A DNA stretch of 64,000 nt from Sphingobacterium multivorum (GTDB taxonomy: Bacteria; Bacteroidota; Bacteroidia; Sphingobacteriales; Sphingobacteriaceae): NCBI RefSeq assembly GCF_039511225.1, contig NZ_CP154261.1, forward strand, positions 2,666,001 through 2,730,000, read 5' to 3'. Below, piece after piece: positions 24,736 to 32,438 of this stretch. Numbering within the stretch: position 1 is the first letter of the stretch; the number at the start of each line of letters is the position of its first letter. The position numbers were made by a program, and so were the translations under genes. The notes below the pieces were generated by a model. That model saw nothing but the letters and a program-made list of their open reading frames with translations. It did no database searches and was not told where the DNA came from.

Positions 24736-26231
24736 ATGAAAAGCCCTATTTTGCTAGCATTACGATGCTGTGCGCTCCTTAGTTTTCTATTTAGTTTTAC
24801 CTCCTATGCTCAAAACTCTAAGCATTCTGCTTCAAAGCAACATTCAACGATCTTTTACTTGGAAGCGAAAGGATAGCTGCCTATTATAAAAATGGCGTTC
24901 TTGTTGAACTAACGGATGGGCGATATGCTGCTGAAGTTCAGGTTGTCGCTTCTGATGGTGAGGACGTCGTTATGGCAGGATTTCATAATAAGAAATCTGT
25001 TTATTGGAAAGATGGTAAGGAATATGCATTAAATAGTCATTCGGAAGTGGTACAAATCAACGCAATAGCTGTAAAAAATGGTAATATTGCTCTTGCCGGA
25101 ATATTTTTAAAGTATAAGCCATTACCAGCCGCTTCAAGATATGTGGCCATTTATTGGAAAAATGGTCAACCTACGGAACTTACTGATGGCTCTAATGACG
25201 GCGGTGCAACAGGTGTTGCAATAGATGATAATGGCGATGTGTATGTTTCTGGTTATTATGATTGGAAGACGAAATATTGGAAAAATGGACAGTTGGTAGC
25301 TCCATTTGACGCTTCAGCAGGAGAGATTAGCCCCACACGTATGCTCGCTGTCGGACAAAAACTCTATATCTCCGGGGTAGGCCCTAAAACGAGAGTTGGT
25401 TATTGGGAAAGTGGAAAAGGACTCACCTCTTTTCCCTATACTGATGATCATGATAAGGCAACAGATATTGCAGTCTCAGGTGATGATGTGTATGTCATGG
25501 GGTATAATTCGAAATATCAGCCGTTTTACCTTAAAAATGGAGTAGAAACGATCGTTAGTGAAAAGGGGTATTCTAATTCATCTATTCCTGAGCCCTATCA
25601 TATCGCGGTTCATGGAAATGATGTTTATGTTGTAGGGTATGATGGATTTACAAATAATGGGCAATGCTGGAAAAATGGAGAACGTATTCTACCTAATGAT
25701 AATACCTTTGTTGCAAGATGTATCACGATTAATTCTACGGGAAATAGAAGTAATCCACCAAAACAATCTACAGTAAGTAAAAGAGAAAGTCGTGTAGAAT
25801 CTGAAGTTAATATACAGCCGCAAAAAACACTTACACCAAATACAGCAAAGATACTCACTGCCCCAGAAGAGGCTGATCTATTTTTTGAAGAAAATAGAAA
25901 AAAACCAGGCATTATAACAACTGCAAGTGGTTTACAATACGAAATATTGAAGCAAGGAAATGGCCCCAGAGTTTCGGCATCGGATAAAATCCAAGTTATC
26001 CATAAAAAAATATTAATGTTCGGAAAGGAAGTAAAAGAACAGGGAGGATATAGTCCTCCGAATACCTATGAAGTTCGAAATCTAATGAAGGGTTTGATCG
26101 AAGGGATTACTCTAATGAATGTAGGAAGTAATTATAAATTATTTATTCCAGCCAAACTTATTAGTTCCGAGGCAATAAAAAGCGGTGCGACAATGATTTT
26201 TGAAACCGAAATACTTGGAATCATAAAATAA
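24736..26231 (+). pseudogene. Propeller-FKBP paralog, copy 3, frameshifted near N-terminus
   Basis: The ATG at 24736 begins the same signal peptide as copies 1 and 2 (M-K-S-P-I-L-L-A-L-R-C-C-A-L-L) but reaches TAG at 24874-24876 after 46 codons. The propeller and FKBP-like domain continue in another frame, open from about 24855 with G-S-E-R-I-A-A-Y-Y-K-N-G, through to 26231. The first in-frame ATG there is 24972, giving 419 residues and losing one repeat and the signal. The frame change fits loss of one base (or gain of two) at about 24850-24865. Seven repeat motifs are still recognisable. Either a recent pseudogene or a sequencing error. Confidence 0.75.
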
Positions 26232-26637
26232 TGACAGGTTTTGGCGAATCGTGGGGTACAAAGTAAAACACTATGTTTAAAGTTACTTTACGCCAAAATA
26301 AGGTTTTTATTTTATACTTTCAATGAAGGATAATAGGGGTATAAAAAAAGATAAATCATCCAAAATCAATGATTGGCAGGATTTTTTTGTTATGGGAATT
26401 GCTAAAATTTTCAAAAACACGCTAAAAGTTTGTGGCAAATTCGTGGCAATATTTGTATTTTAAAAATCTTGCTACAGAATTTGGTGTAAACTATTGATAA
26501 TCAATATGTAAATCTGCTTAACGACTTGAATTAGAGAATCTTTGGTTCGATTAAATGTAAAAATATTGATTGTACGTCAGGAGCAAAGGGCATCATAGAA
26601 ATTTCATTTAAAGAAATGAATAGGTAGAAAAAAAATC

Positions 26638-26645
26638 TATCTTTG
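26638..26645 (+). promoter_or_regulatory. Candidate -7 box
   Basis: TATCTTTG matches TAnnTTTG. A transcript from here would start near 26651, just ahead of the predicted structured RNA and 215 bases before the methyltransferase start. No clear -33 TTTG. Confidence 0.35.
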
Positions 26646-26670
26646 TAGTCTGTTATACTATATCTAACAT

Positions 26671-26755
26671 ATTATCTGCGTCTTAACTAAAAAAGACATG
26701 CTCGAAAAAGAGCTATAACTGCGTGAAATCTTTTGACTTTCAGTGCACAGATAAT
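26671..26755 (+). ncRNA. Possible four-way-junction structured leader RNA
   Basis: ATTATCTG (26671-26678) pairs with CAGATAAT (26748-26755) and encloses three hairpins: GTCTT/AAGAC (26680-26684 with 26693-26697), GCTC/GAGC (26700-26703 with 26710-26713), and GCG-TGAAA with TTTCA-g-TGC (26721-26728 with 26738-26746, one bulge). It lacks the GGTTCGAATCC T-arm of a tRNA. It lies between a -7 box and the methyltransferase gene. Hand folding only. Confidence 0.35.
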
Positions 26756-26865
26756 TGTATCCCCTTATGTTATTAAATCACAACCGGAAAATTGATTATC
26801 AAATCGATTGGTTTATCATTTTACGATGTTATAGCATTTAAAATGCTTATTATACAAGGAATATA

Positions 26866-27705
26866 ATGAATAGTAAACAATTAATAAGTAGAGAAATAGA
26901 GTTGTTCTACGATAAAGTATCGGAAGAAACCAGACTTGATAAGGGAATGGGAGTATTTGAGTTTGAAAGAATAAAATCACTTATTGAAAAATACATCATC
27001 GCTTCACCATTAACCATAATTGATATCGGTGGTGGCACAGGGAAGTATTCGGAATGGCTTGCAAAGAAAGGACATCGAGTTCATTTGGTAGAGCCCGTTA
27101 CAAAACATTTAAAAATAGCCCGCGACAGAGCTAATAAATTGAAAAACAAATTTGCTGTGCACAAAGGAGAATCTCGAAAATTAGAGTTCTCAAATAATTA
27201 TGCCGACCTTATTATACTACACGGTCCACTTTATCATCTTCAAGAGAAAGAGGACCGGGATTTAACCATTTGTGAAGCCAAACGAGTTTTGAAAAACAAC
27301 GGCGTTATATTGGGGTTTGCCATTAATTATACTGCATCCACTTTGGTAGGTCTTTTAAATGGGTTAATCCACAAAAAGTCATTTTTTGAAATGTGTAAGG
27401 AAGAACTAACACTTGGCAAACATAATCCGCCCCCTGATTTCCCTTGGCTTTTAGCAGAAGCATTTTATCATAGGCCCGAACAATTAAAGAATGAATTTTT
27501 AAATCAACAATTAACCTATTTAAATACGTATGCAGTTGAAGGTTTGGCATGGTTGGACAAAGACTTTTTTGCCAATATGCAGAACTACCAACGGCGGAGA
27601 GTACTCATGGAGCTTATTCAAATTACTGAAAATGATAGCTACCTTCTTCCATTCAGTCCACATATGATGATAGCGGTACAAAAAACATATAACCATGGAA
27701 AATAA
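26866..27705 (+). CDS. Class I SAM-dependent methyltransferase
   Basis: A 279-residue protein. Motif I is I-I-D-I-G-G-G-T-G-K-Y near residue 55, followed by an acidic residue at the end of strand 2 (L-V-E-P) and the D-L-I-I-L-H-G-P-L-Y-H-L segment (motif IV region). It is a small-molecule methyltransferase of the UbiE/Methyltransf_11 type, substrate unknown. Its 3' end overlaps the next small gene by 11 bases. A long leader with possible RNA structure precedes it. Confidence 0.85.
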   Translation: MNSKQLISREIELFYDKVSEETRLDKGMGVFEFERIKSLIEKYIIASPLTIIDIGGGTGKYSEWLAKKGHRVHLVEPVTKHLKIARDRANKLKNKFAVHKGESRKLEFSNNYADLIILHGPLYHLQEKEDRDLTICEAKRVLKNNGVILGFAINYTASTLVGLLNGLIHKKSFFEMCKEELTLGKHNPPPDFPWLLAEAFYHRPEQLKNEFLNQQLTYLNTYAVEGLAWLDKDFFANMQNYQRRRVLMELIQITENDSYLLPFSPHMMIAVQKTYNHGK

Positions 27706-27904
27706 AGACAAATATTACTGGGCACTAATAGACAATGATGGTCAACTAAACGAAATTGATCTCGGAGAAAAAATAGGATTGAACGAAAACGAAACCAACG
27801 AAATAATTGGACAGCTTTTGTCTGAATATAAAATTGAATATACAGCAATCAGATGCTGCAATTACAGCCCGACGAAGAGAGCGAAGAGAATGAAGAAAAA
27901 TTAA
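27695..27904 (+). CDS. Small conserved-looking hypothetical protein (possibly frameshifted)
   Basis: A 69-residue acidic protein starting M-E-N-K-D-K-Y-Y-W-A-L-I-D-N-D-G with a short helix-turn-helix-like stretch (I-G-L-N-E-N-E-T-N-E-I-I-G-Q-L-L). It overlaps the methyltransferase end by 11 bases. After C-C-N-Y the frame becomes a Lys/Arg-rich tail, whereas the +2 frame at the same place reads P-D-E-E-S-E-E-N-E-E and runs on into a membrane segment. The natural product may therefore be a single protein joined to the next open frame. Function unknown. Confidence 0.55.
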   Translation: MENKDKYYWALIDNDGQLNEIDLGEKIGLNENETNEIIGQLLSEYKIEYTAIRCCNYSPTKRAKRMKKN

Positions 27905-28101
27905 CAGCTAATGTATTTTTCCTAGGAGCTGTTACTGCAATAGTCTGTGTTGCCTTTAGTCTGGAAAGGCTGGTCATGACGATAGTTGCGGCTTTGCTTA
28001 TTGGTGGGTTTTACGCTGAGATTGTGTTTCGAGGGATCGATTTGATACGTAAGGAATATAGCGATTGGGAGCACGAAATCCTAATAACTTTTGTAAATTA
28101 G
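27853..28101 (+). CDS. Small two-TM membrane protein, overlapping the previous frame
   Basis: An 82-residue frame overlapping 27695-27904 by 52 bases. It starts with an acidic linker (P-D-E-E-S-E-E-N-E-E) and has two hydrophobic segments (about 20-35 and 40-58) followed by a charged tail. I do not recognise it. It could be an independent small gene, or the C-terminal half of the upstream frame separated by a one-base shift near 27860. A terminator follows. Confidence 0.5.
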   Translation: MLQLQPDEESEENEEKLTANVFFLGAVTAIVCVAFSLERLVMTIVAALLIGGFYAEIVFRGIDLIRKEYSDWEHEILITFVN

Positions 28102-28110
28102 GAAAGCAGC

Positions 28111-28149
28111 AAAAGACGTTGTCTGTTGACAACAGATAACGCTTTTTTT
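28111..28149 (+). terminator. Terminator of the methyltransferase group
   Basis: AAAAGACGTTGTCTGTT (28111-28127) pairs with AACAGATAACGCTTTT (28131-28146) with one bulge and one G-T pair, then T-run. Ten bases after the small membrane gene. Confidence 0.8.
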
Positions 28150-28188
28150 GTTTGATTATTTACTTATTAACGTTTAAAGGAACAAGAT

Positions 28189-28683
28189 ATGGGCGGAAAA
28201 TTGATCCTACAGTTCTCACTTTTGGTCGGACAGCTATTCTTAGGAGAAAGCTGTACCCATAACTCACATCGGGTGACGGCAGAAAATACTAAAAATGAGA
28301 TTACAGCAGTGTCAATTTCTATGGTTGGCGGATTTACAGTAACACCTTCAAAAGGTTATACGATGAAGATAACAAGAGATAGTATTTATTGTCTGTTTTC
28401 TGCAATTGATACAGCGCAGAGTAGCCTAAAATCATATGTCAACACGGAAGATAAATGGAACTTGTTATTGGATAAAATTGATTTGGAAAAATTTATTGCC
28501 GCTAAAGAAGAGGAATCGCGTCAGCCATACGACGGAATAGATATAAAAATAAGCATTACAACAAAAAAGGGGCAATATGTAAAACTGAATGCTGACAATA
28601 ACCCTAGCTGGAATCGTGTATATAGACAATTGGAAGAATATTTTCCCCCACAATCATACGGAAACAAAAAGTTAGATAAGTGA
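28189..28683 (+). CDS. Hypothetical exported protein
   Basis: A 164-residue protein with an N-terminal hydrophobic stretch ending L-F-L-G-E-S-C, which resembles a lipoprotein signal but has Glu at -2, so lipidation is uncertain. The mature part is mixed alpha/beta with S-I-S-M-V-G-G-F and Y-D-G-I-D-I-K-I-S-I segments. A good AAAGGAACAAG lies before the ATG. No family recognised. Confidence 0.6.
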   Translation: MGGKLILQFSLLVGQLFLGESCTHNSHRVTAENTKNEITAVSISMVGGFTVTPSKGYTMKITRDSIYCLFSAIDTAQSSLKSYVNTEDKWNLLLDKIDLEKFIAAKEEESRQPYDGIDIKISITTKKGQYVKLNADNNPSWNRVYRQLEEYFPPQSYGNKKLDK

Positions 28684-28810
28684 ATCTATTAAAGACCGTA
28701 CTGTTTATAGTGGCTTTTTGTAACTTAGATTGCTTTCCATTTTTTGCTGTGGAAAAGGGAAAGAAAATTTTTTGACATAAATAAACACCATAAATAAAAT
28801 ATAAATTAAC

Positions 28811-29113
28811 ATGGATGAGCAATTCAAACAGCAGATATATGAGTTGGCCAAACTGATTCCGAATGGTAGAGTGACGACCTATGGGTCGATAGCAAAAGCC
28901 TTGGGCTATCCAAATCATTCGCGACATGTCGGAAAGGCTATGGGAGGATGTCCCAGCGATGTACCCGCCCACCGTGTTGTATCCAGTGGCGGCACGCTTG
29001 CAGTGCCTGAATTTCAAGAACGGCTTGAAGCCGAGGGGCTTGTTGTCAATAATTTACGGATCAAGGACTTTAGAAAGCTGTTTTGGGATCCGATGGACGA
29101 AATAATCGATTAA
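28811..29113 (+). CDS. Alkyltransferase-like protein (ATL), PAHR active site
   Basis: A 100-residue MGMT-family DNA-binding domain: N-G-R-V-T-T-Y-G-S-I-A-K-A-L-G, then S-R-H-V-G-K-A-M, and V-P-A-H-R-V-V at 51-57. In true O6-alkylguanine transferases the motif is P-C-H-R and the Cys takes the alkyl group. Here the Cys is Ala53, so the protein cannot accept a methyl group. ATL proteins bind O6-alkylguanine and direct nucleotide excision repair to it; the known ones usually have Trp at this place. The next gene follows 9 bases later. Confidence 0.88.
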   Translation: MDEQFKQQIYELAKLIPNGRVTTYGSIAKALGYPNHSRHVGKAMGGCPSDVPAHRVVSSGGTLAVPEFQERLEAEGLVVNNLRIKDFRKLFWDPMDEIID

Positions 29114-29122
29114 TGTAATACT

Positions 29123-29650
29123 ATGAAATACTGTGCTTTTCTACGCGGCGTCAATGTGAAGGGAACCAATATGAAGATGTCAGATGTCTGTCAGGTTTTT
29201 AAGGACGCCGGTGTAACGGACGTTACTTCGGTACTGGCTTCTGGAAATATTGTTTTTTCGTCGGACAAAGCGCCCGCCTCGCTCAAGCAGTTACTGGAGG
29301 ATTCCATGTCGGCATATTTTTCTTATGAAGCTTTTTTGTTCATCCGATCACAGGAAGAAGTGGAATTGCTGCAGGCAAATATTCCTTTTGAAATACATAC
29401 GGACTTCCATGTCTATGCTTTTGTAGGGACAACAGGTGTCGAAACAATACTGATGGATGAATTCAGCAATTCGACACATGTGCCGGGAGAGACGGGAGAA
29501 ATTGTCGATACGGTCTTTTATTGGCGAGTACCCAAGGGCAATACCTTGGATTCCAGCTTCGGAAAGGTGTTGGGGAAAAAGAATCTAAAAGATAAGATGA
29601 CAAGCCGGAATATCAACACCTTTGAAAAGATATTGAAAAAAATGGGTTAA
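29123..29650 (+). CDS. DUF1697 domain protein
   Basis: A 175-residue protein with the DUF1697 start pattern Y-C-A-F-L-R-G-V-N-V-K-G-T-N-M-K-M, then L-A-S-G-N-I-V-F-S-S and a C-terminal S-R-N-I-N-T-F-E-K-I-L. The family is widespread but has no proven activity. It follows the ATL gene by 9 bases, so the two are likely cotranscribed. Confidence 0.88.
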   Translation: MKYCAFLRGVNVKGTNMKMSDVCQVFKDAGVTDVTSVLASGNIVFSSDKAPASLKQLLEDSMSAYFSYEAFLFIRSQEEVELLQANIPFEIHTDFHVYAFVGTTGVETILMDEFSNSTHVPGETGEIVDTVFYWRVPKGNTLDSSFGKVLGKKNLKDKMTSRNINTFEKILKKMG

Positions 29651-29751
29651 TTATCGGAATGAGCCCGGTATTATCCAGGCTCATTTTTAGTTTATGGAAT
29701 TCAGCCATGCGCAAAGTAGTTACTTGGATGAAAACTTTTATGGCATTGATC

Positions 29752-30783
29752 TTAATCAATCTCAGCCGATTTAGCCCAGATATTAATATGGCCGTCTTTT
29801 GCATAAAGATCAATTTCGTGAACTTCTTCCGGACTAAACGTCAGATTCTTCAGCGCACCAACGCAATCAATGACCTGTTGTGGTCTTGAGGCGCCGATTA
29901 GCGCCGATGTAACTTGCTTCTTGCGTAAAACCCATGCTATAGCCATTTGTGCCAGTGATTGCCCTCTACGCTGTGCAATTGCATGTAAGGCCTGGATGTT
30001 CTTTTGATTTTCTTCATTCAGAAATTTTGTCTGAAGTGATTTGGATTGCGCCGCACGGCTATTCTCGGGGATATGCTTTAAATATTTATCGGTGAGCATG
30101 CCCTGTGCCAAAGGAGAGAAGACGATAGAACCAATGCCTATCTCATCCAAGGTATCGAGCAAGCCATCGGTTTCTACCCATCTGTTTAGCATAGAATAGC
30201 TAGGCTGATGAATAATAAAAGGTGTGCCCAATGATTTCAGGATTGCATGGGCTTCTTTTGTGCGTTGCGAATTATAGGATGAAATACCGACATAAAGCGC
30301 TTTTCCGCTACGGACAAGCTGATCTAGCGCCAGCATGGTCTCCTCCAAGGGGGTATTGGGGTCGAAACGATGTGAATAGAAAATATCGACGTAATCGATA
30401 CCCAGGCGTTTAAGTGATTGCTCACAGCTTGATATCACATATTTACGGCTTCCCCATTCTCCGTAAGGCCCGTCCCACATGTGATATCCCGCTTTTGATG
30501 AAATAATCATCTCATCGCGTAAACCGTAAAATTGTTCTTTTAATATTTGTCCGAAGGCCTTTTCGGCACTTCCAGCAGGCGGACCATAATTGTTTGCGAG
30601 ATCGAAATGGGTAATTCCCAGGTCAAACGCTGTTGTGCAAATATCAACTTTTGTTTGATGGGCTGTGTCGTCACCGAAATTATGCCACATTCCCAATGAG
30701 ATGGCAGGCAATAGAAGACCGGATTGACCACAACGATTATAGATCATATCTTGATATCGGTCTGGATTTGCTGTATACTGCAT
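29752..30783 (-). CDS. Aldo/keto reductase, YghZ (GAP reductase) type
   Basis: A 343-residue AKR14-like enzyme. The catalytic tetrad is visible as Asp and Tyr in F-D-L-A-N-N-Y-G-P, Lys in S-S-K-A-G-Y, and His in Y-S-H-R-F-D. The NADPH site appears in the C-terminal G-A-S-R-P-x-Q motif. The M-W-D-G-P-Y-G-E-W-G-S segment matches the YghZ subfamily, which reduces L-glyceraldehyde 3-phosphate and methylglyoxal. It is alone on the minus strand. Confidence 0.88.
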   Translation of the reverse strand: MQYTANPDRYQDMIYNRCGQSGLLLPAISLGMWHNFGDDTAHQTKVDICTTAFDLGITHFDLANNYGPPAGSAEKAFGQILKEQFYGLRDEMIISSKAGYHMWDGPYGEWGSRKYVISSCEQSLKRLGIDYVDIFYSHRFDPNTPLEETMLALDQLVRSGKALYVGISSYNSQRTKEAHAILKSLGTPFIIHQPSYSMLNRWVETDGLLDTLDEIGIGSIVFSPLAQGMLTDKYLKHIPENSRAAQSKSLQTKFLNEENQKNIQALHAIAQRRGQSLAQMAIAWVLRKKQVTSALIGASRPQQVIDCVGALKNLTFSPEEVHEIDLYAKDGHINIWAKSAEID

Positions 30784-31002
30784 AGTCTTGAATAGTTTTA
30801 ATCCAAACTAAGATAAATTTACGCTTATTTGCAAGTTTTAATTCCATACGATGGCTGTAATTTTTTAGTGCAGGAAAAGTTTTGGAAGTATCCTGTACAG
30901 ATATTCTTCGAGAGCATTTGGAAAACTGCCGCTCAATGTCTTTCAAAAATCGAAATTTAATGTATTTTTATATGAAATCTAAGAAAACGATTAATTCATA
31001 CG

Positions 31003-31644
31003 ATGAGGAAAATTCTAACCATCCTAAGCTTTGTTTTTATTGTATTGGGGAATTGTTATGCCCAATCAAAACATTTACTTTTCAAGACTGATTTTGGCGA
31101 TTTTAAAGTTGTACTTTATGATTATACCCCCAATCATCGCGATTTGATGTTGCGATCTATTCGGGATACTGTATATCAGGGAGCACTGTTTAATCGCATT
31201 ATCGAAAATTTTGTTGTGCAGGGCGGAGAGCATGATATCGATATTGAAAAACGTGAGGCGGCAGATCCTCTTCATAGAAAACCGCGATTGGCGGCAGAGT
31301 TCGATGACCGGGCGTATCATAAAATAGGTGCCTTGGGTGCAGGACGGGATGGAAACCCCGCAAAAGCATCTTTTTTAAATCAGATCTATTTCGTGGTCGG
31401 AAAGAAAATCACGGCAGCAGAACTGGATAGTCTGGAATTGAAGAAAGGGATAAAATATACTGCAGCTCAACGTCAGGAGTACTTGGCTCGTGGCGGACAG
31501 CCAAGACTTGATCACGATCTTACCGTTTTTGGCGAGATTTATGAGGGATTAGAAGTGATCATGAAAATCAGTCGGGTAAAGACGGATAAACAAGATTTTC
31601 CACTTCATAATGTGCCTTTTAAGATTGTCGAAATAAGTAAATAA
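31003..31644 (+). CDS. Secreted cyclophilin-type peptidyl-prolyl isomerase
   Basis: A 213-residue protein with a signal peptide ending N-C-Y-A-Q. The cyclophilin fold shows in T-D-F-G-D-F-K-V-V-L-Y-D, Y-Q-G-A-L-F-N-R-I-I-E-N-F-V-V-Q-G-G and V-F-G-E-I-Y-E-G-L-E-V-I. The R-x-x-x-x-F-x-x-Q-G core is kept as R-I-I-E-N-F-V-V-Q-G, so catalysis is plausible. An insertion of about 40 residues after the middle is longer than in minimal cyclophilins. It probably folds exported proteins. Confidence 0.88.
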   Translation: MRKILTILSFVFIVLGNCYAQSKHLLFKTDFGDFKVVLYDYTPNHRDLMLRSIRDTVYQGALFNRIIENFVVQGGEHDIDIEKREAADPLHRKPRLAAEFDDRAYHKIGALGAGRDGNPAKASFLNQIYFVVGKKITAAELDSLELKKGIKYTAAQRQEYLARGGQPRLDHDLTVFGEIYEGLEVIMKISRVKTDKQDFPLHNVPFKIVEISK

Positions 31645-31670
31645 ACTTAACAGTCGGAGCAATATTGATA

Positions 31671-31697
31671 AAAAAAGGGCAACTAAGCCCTTTTTTT
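31671..31697. terminator. Bidirectional terminator
   Basis: AAAAAAGGGC (31671-31680) pairs with GCCCTTTTTT (31687-31696), T-rich on both strands, between convergent cyclophilin and HdeD genes. Its right arm overlaps the HdeD stop codon. Confidence 0.85.
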
Positions 31698-32331
31698 ATT
31701 TGCGGTGTTGATCAAATTCTTCTTTAAGCTTCTGATAACGCTCTTTCCACTCGTCTGGCAGCTTGCTCGGGATGTCTTTGAGACTTTTCAGCTGAAATGC
31801 AAAGACACAGGCTGCAAAGCCCACCGTACTTATGGCCATTCCGGTCCATATGACCAGCGAAAAACCTGCAAATAGCGGATTCCAAAGTAAGATAAAGCTG
31901 AAAATAATGCCTAAAATGGCAAATAATAAATTCCAGCCCCAAGATTTACTGCCGTAATTTTTGAGGTCAAAAGAAAAGGATAGCAACTGAAAGGATTTAA
32001 AGAGCGCATAAAAGCCTACAATAAACGCCAACGTGCTGGCTGAAAGCAACGGGTTGGCAATCAGTAATATGCCGAATAGGGTATAAAGAATCCCTCCGGT
32101 GAGGTACCAACCCCAACCGTCCACTTCATCTTTGTTCTGCACGGCAAAGATAATTTCCAAAATACCGGAAATAATAAATGACCATGAAAATAGAATCGCT
32201 AATGTGAGAAATGCGGCAACAGGTGTGTAAATGGTATAGAACCCCAAAAGAATTAATAGAATGCCGATAATCAATGGAATATACCAGTGCTTGATGGATG
32301 ATCTGATCGTTTTAAAAAATGAATTTGCCAT
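31696..32331 (-). CDS. HdeD family membrane protein
   Basis: A 211-residue protein with six hydrophobic segments, the DUF308/HdeD pattern, including repeated G-I-L-x-I-L-L-G and W-x-x-x-G-I-x-Y-x-L-F-G-I-L motifs. It ends in a charged helical tail (K-E-R-Y-Q-K-L-K-E-E). HdeD in enterobacteria supports acid resistance at high cell density; the role here is not shown. Confidence 0.88.
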   Translation of the reverse strand: MANSFFKTIRSSIKHWYIPLIIGILLILLGFYTIYTPVAAFLTLAILFSWSFIISGILEIIFAVQNKDEVDGWGWYLTGGILYTLFGILLIANPLLSASTLAFIVGFYALFKSFQLLSFSFDLKNYGSKSWGWNLLFAILGIIFSFILLWNPLFAGFSLVIWTGMAISTVGFAACVFAFQLKSLKDIPSKLPDEWKERYQKLKEEFDQHRK

Positions 32332-32363
32332 AATAATGAGTTAAGATAATGCAGTATTGCCGA

Positions 32364-32394
32364 TAAAAAAGCCCCATTAATTACTTAATGAGGC
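32364..32394 (-). terminator. Terminator of the TolC-type gene
   Basis: Reading the minus strand, GCCTCATTAA (32394-32385) pairs with TTAATGGGGC (32380-32371) with one G-T pair, then TTTTTT. It follows the TolC stop at 32439. Confidence 0.75.
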
Positions 32395-32438
32395 CTTACA
32401 TATATAAAACTGATTAAATTAGGCAAAAGGAAAATGTA

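Larger units (their letters stand above)
26232..26865. other. Gene-free region before the methyltransferase
   Basis: 634 bases with no credible gene. It holds a direct repeat GTGGCAA at 26432 and 26443 (11 bases apart), a TATCTTTG -7 box (26638-26645), a candidate structured RNA (26671-26755) and a small palindrome TTGATTATCAA (26792-26802). Confidence 0.5.

Noticed and set aside
26432-26449. GTGGCAA direct repeat 11 bp apart
   Set aside because: Only two units and a core different from the other 11-bp arrays; noted but not called an array.
29659-29889. 76-residue plus-strand open frame
   Set aside because: Mostly antisense to the 3' end of the aldo/keto reductase gene.
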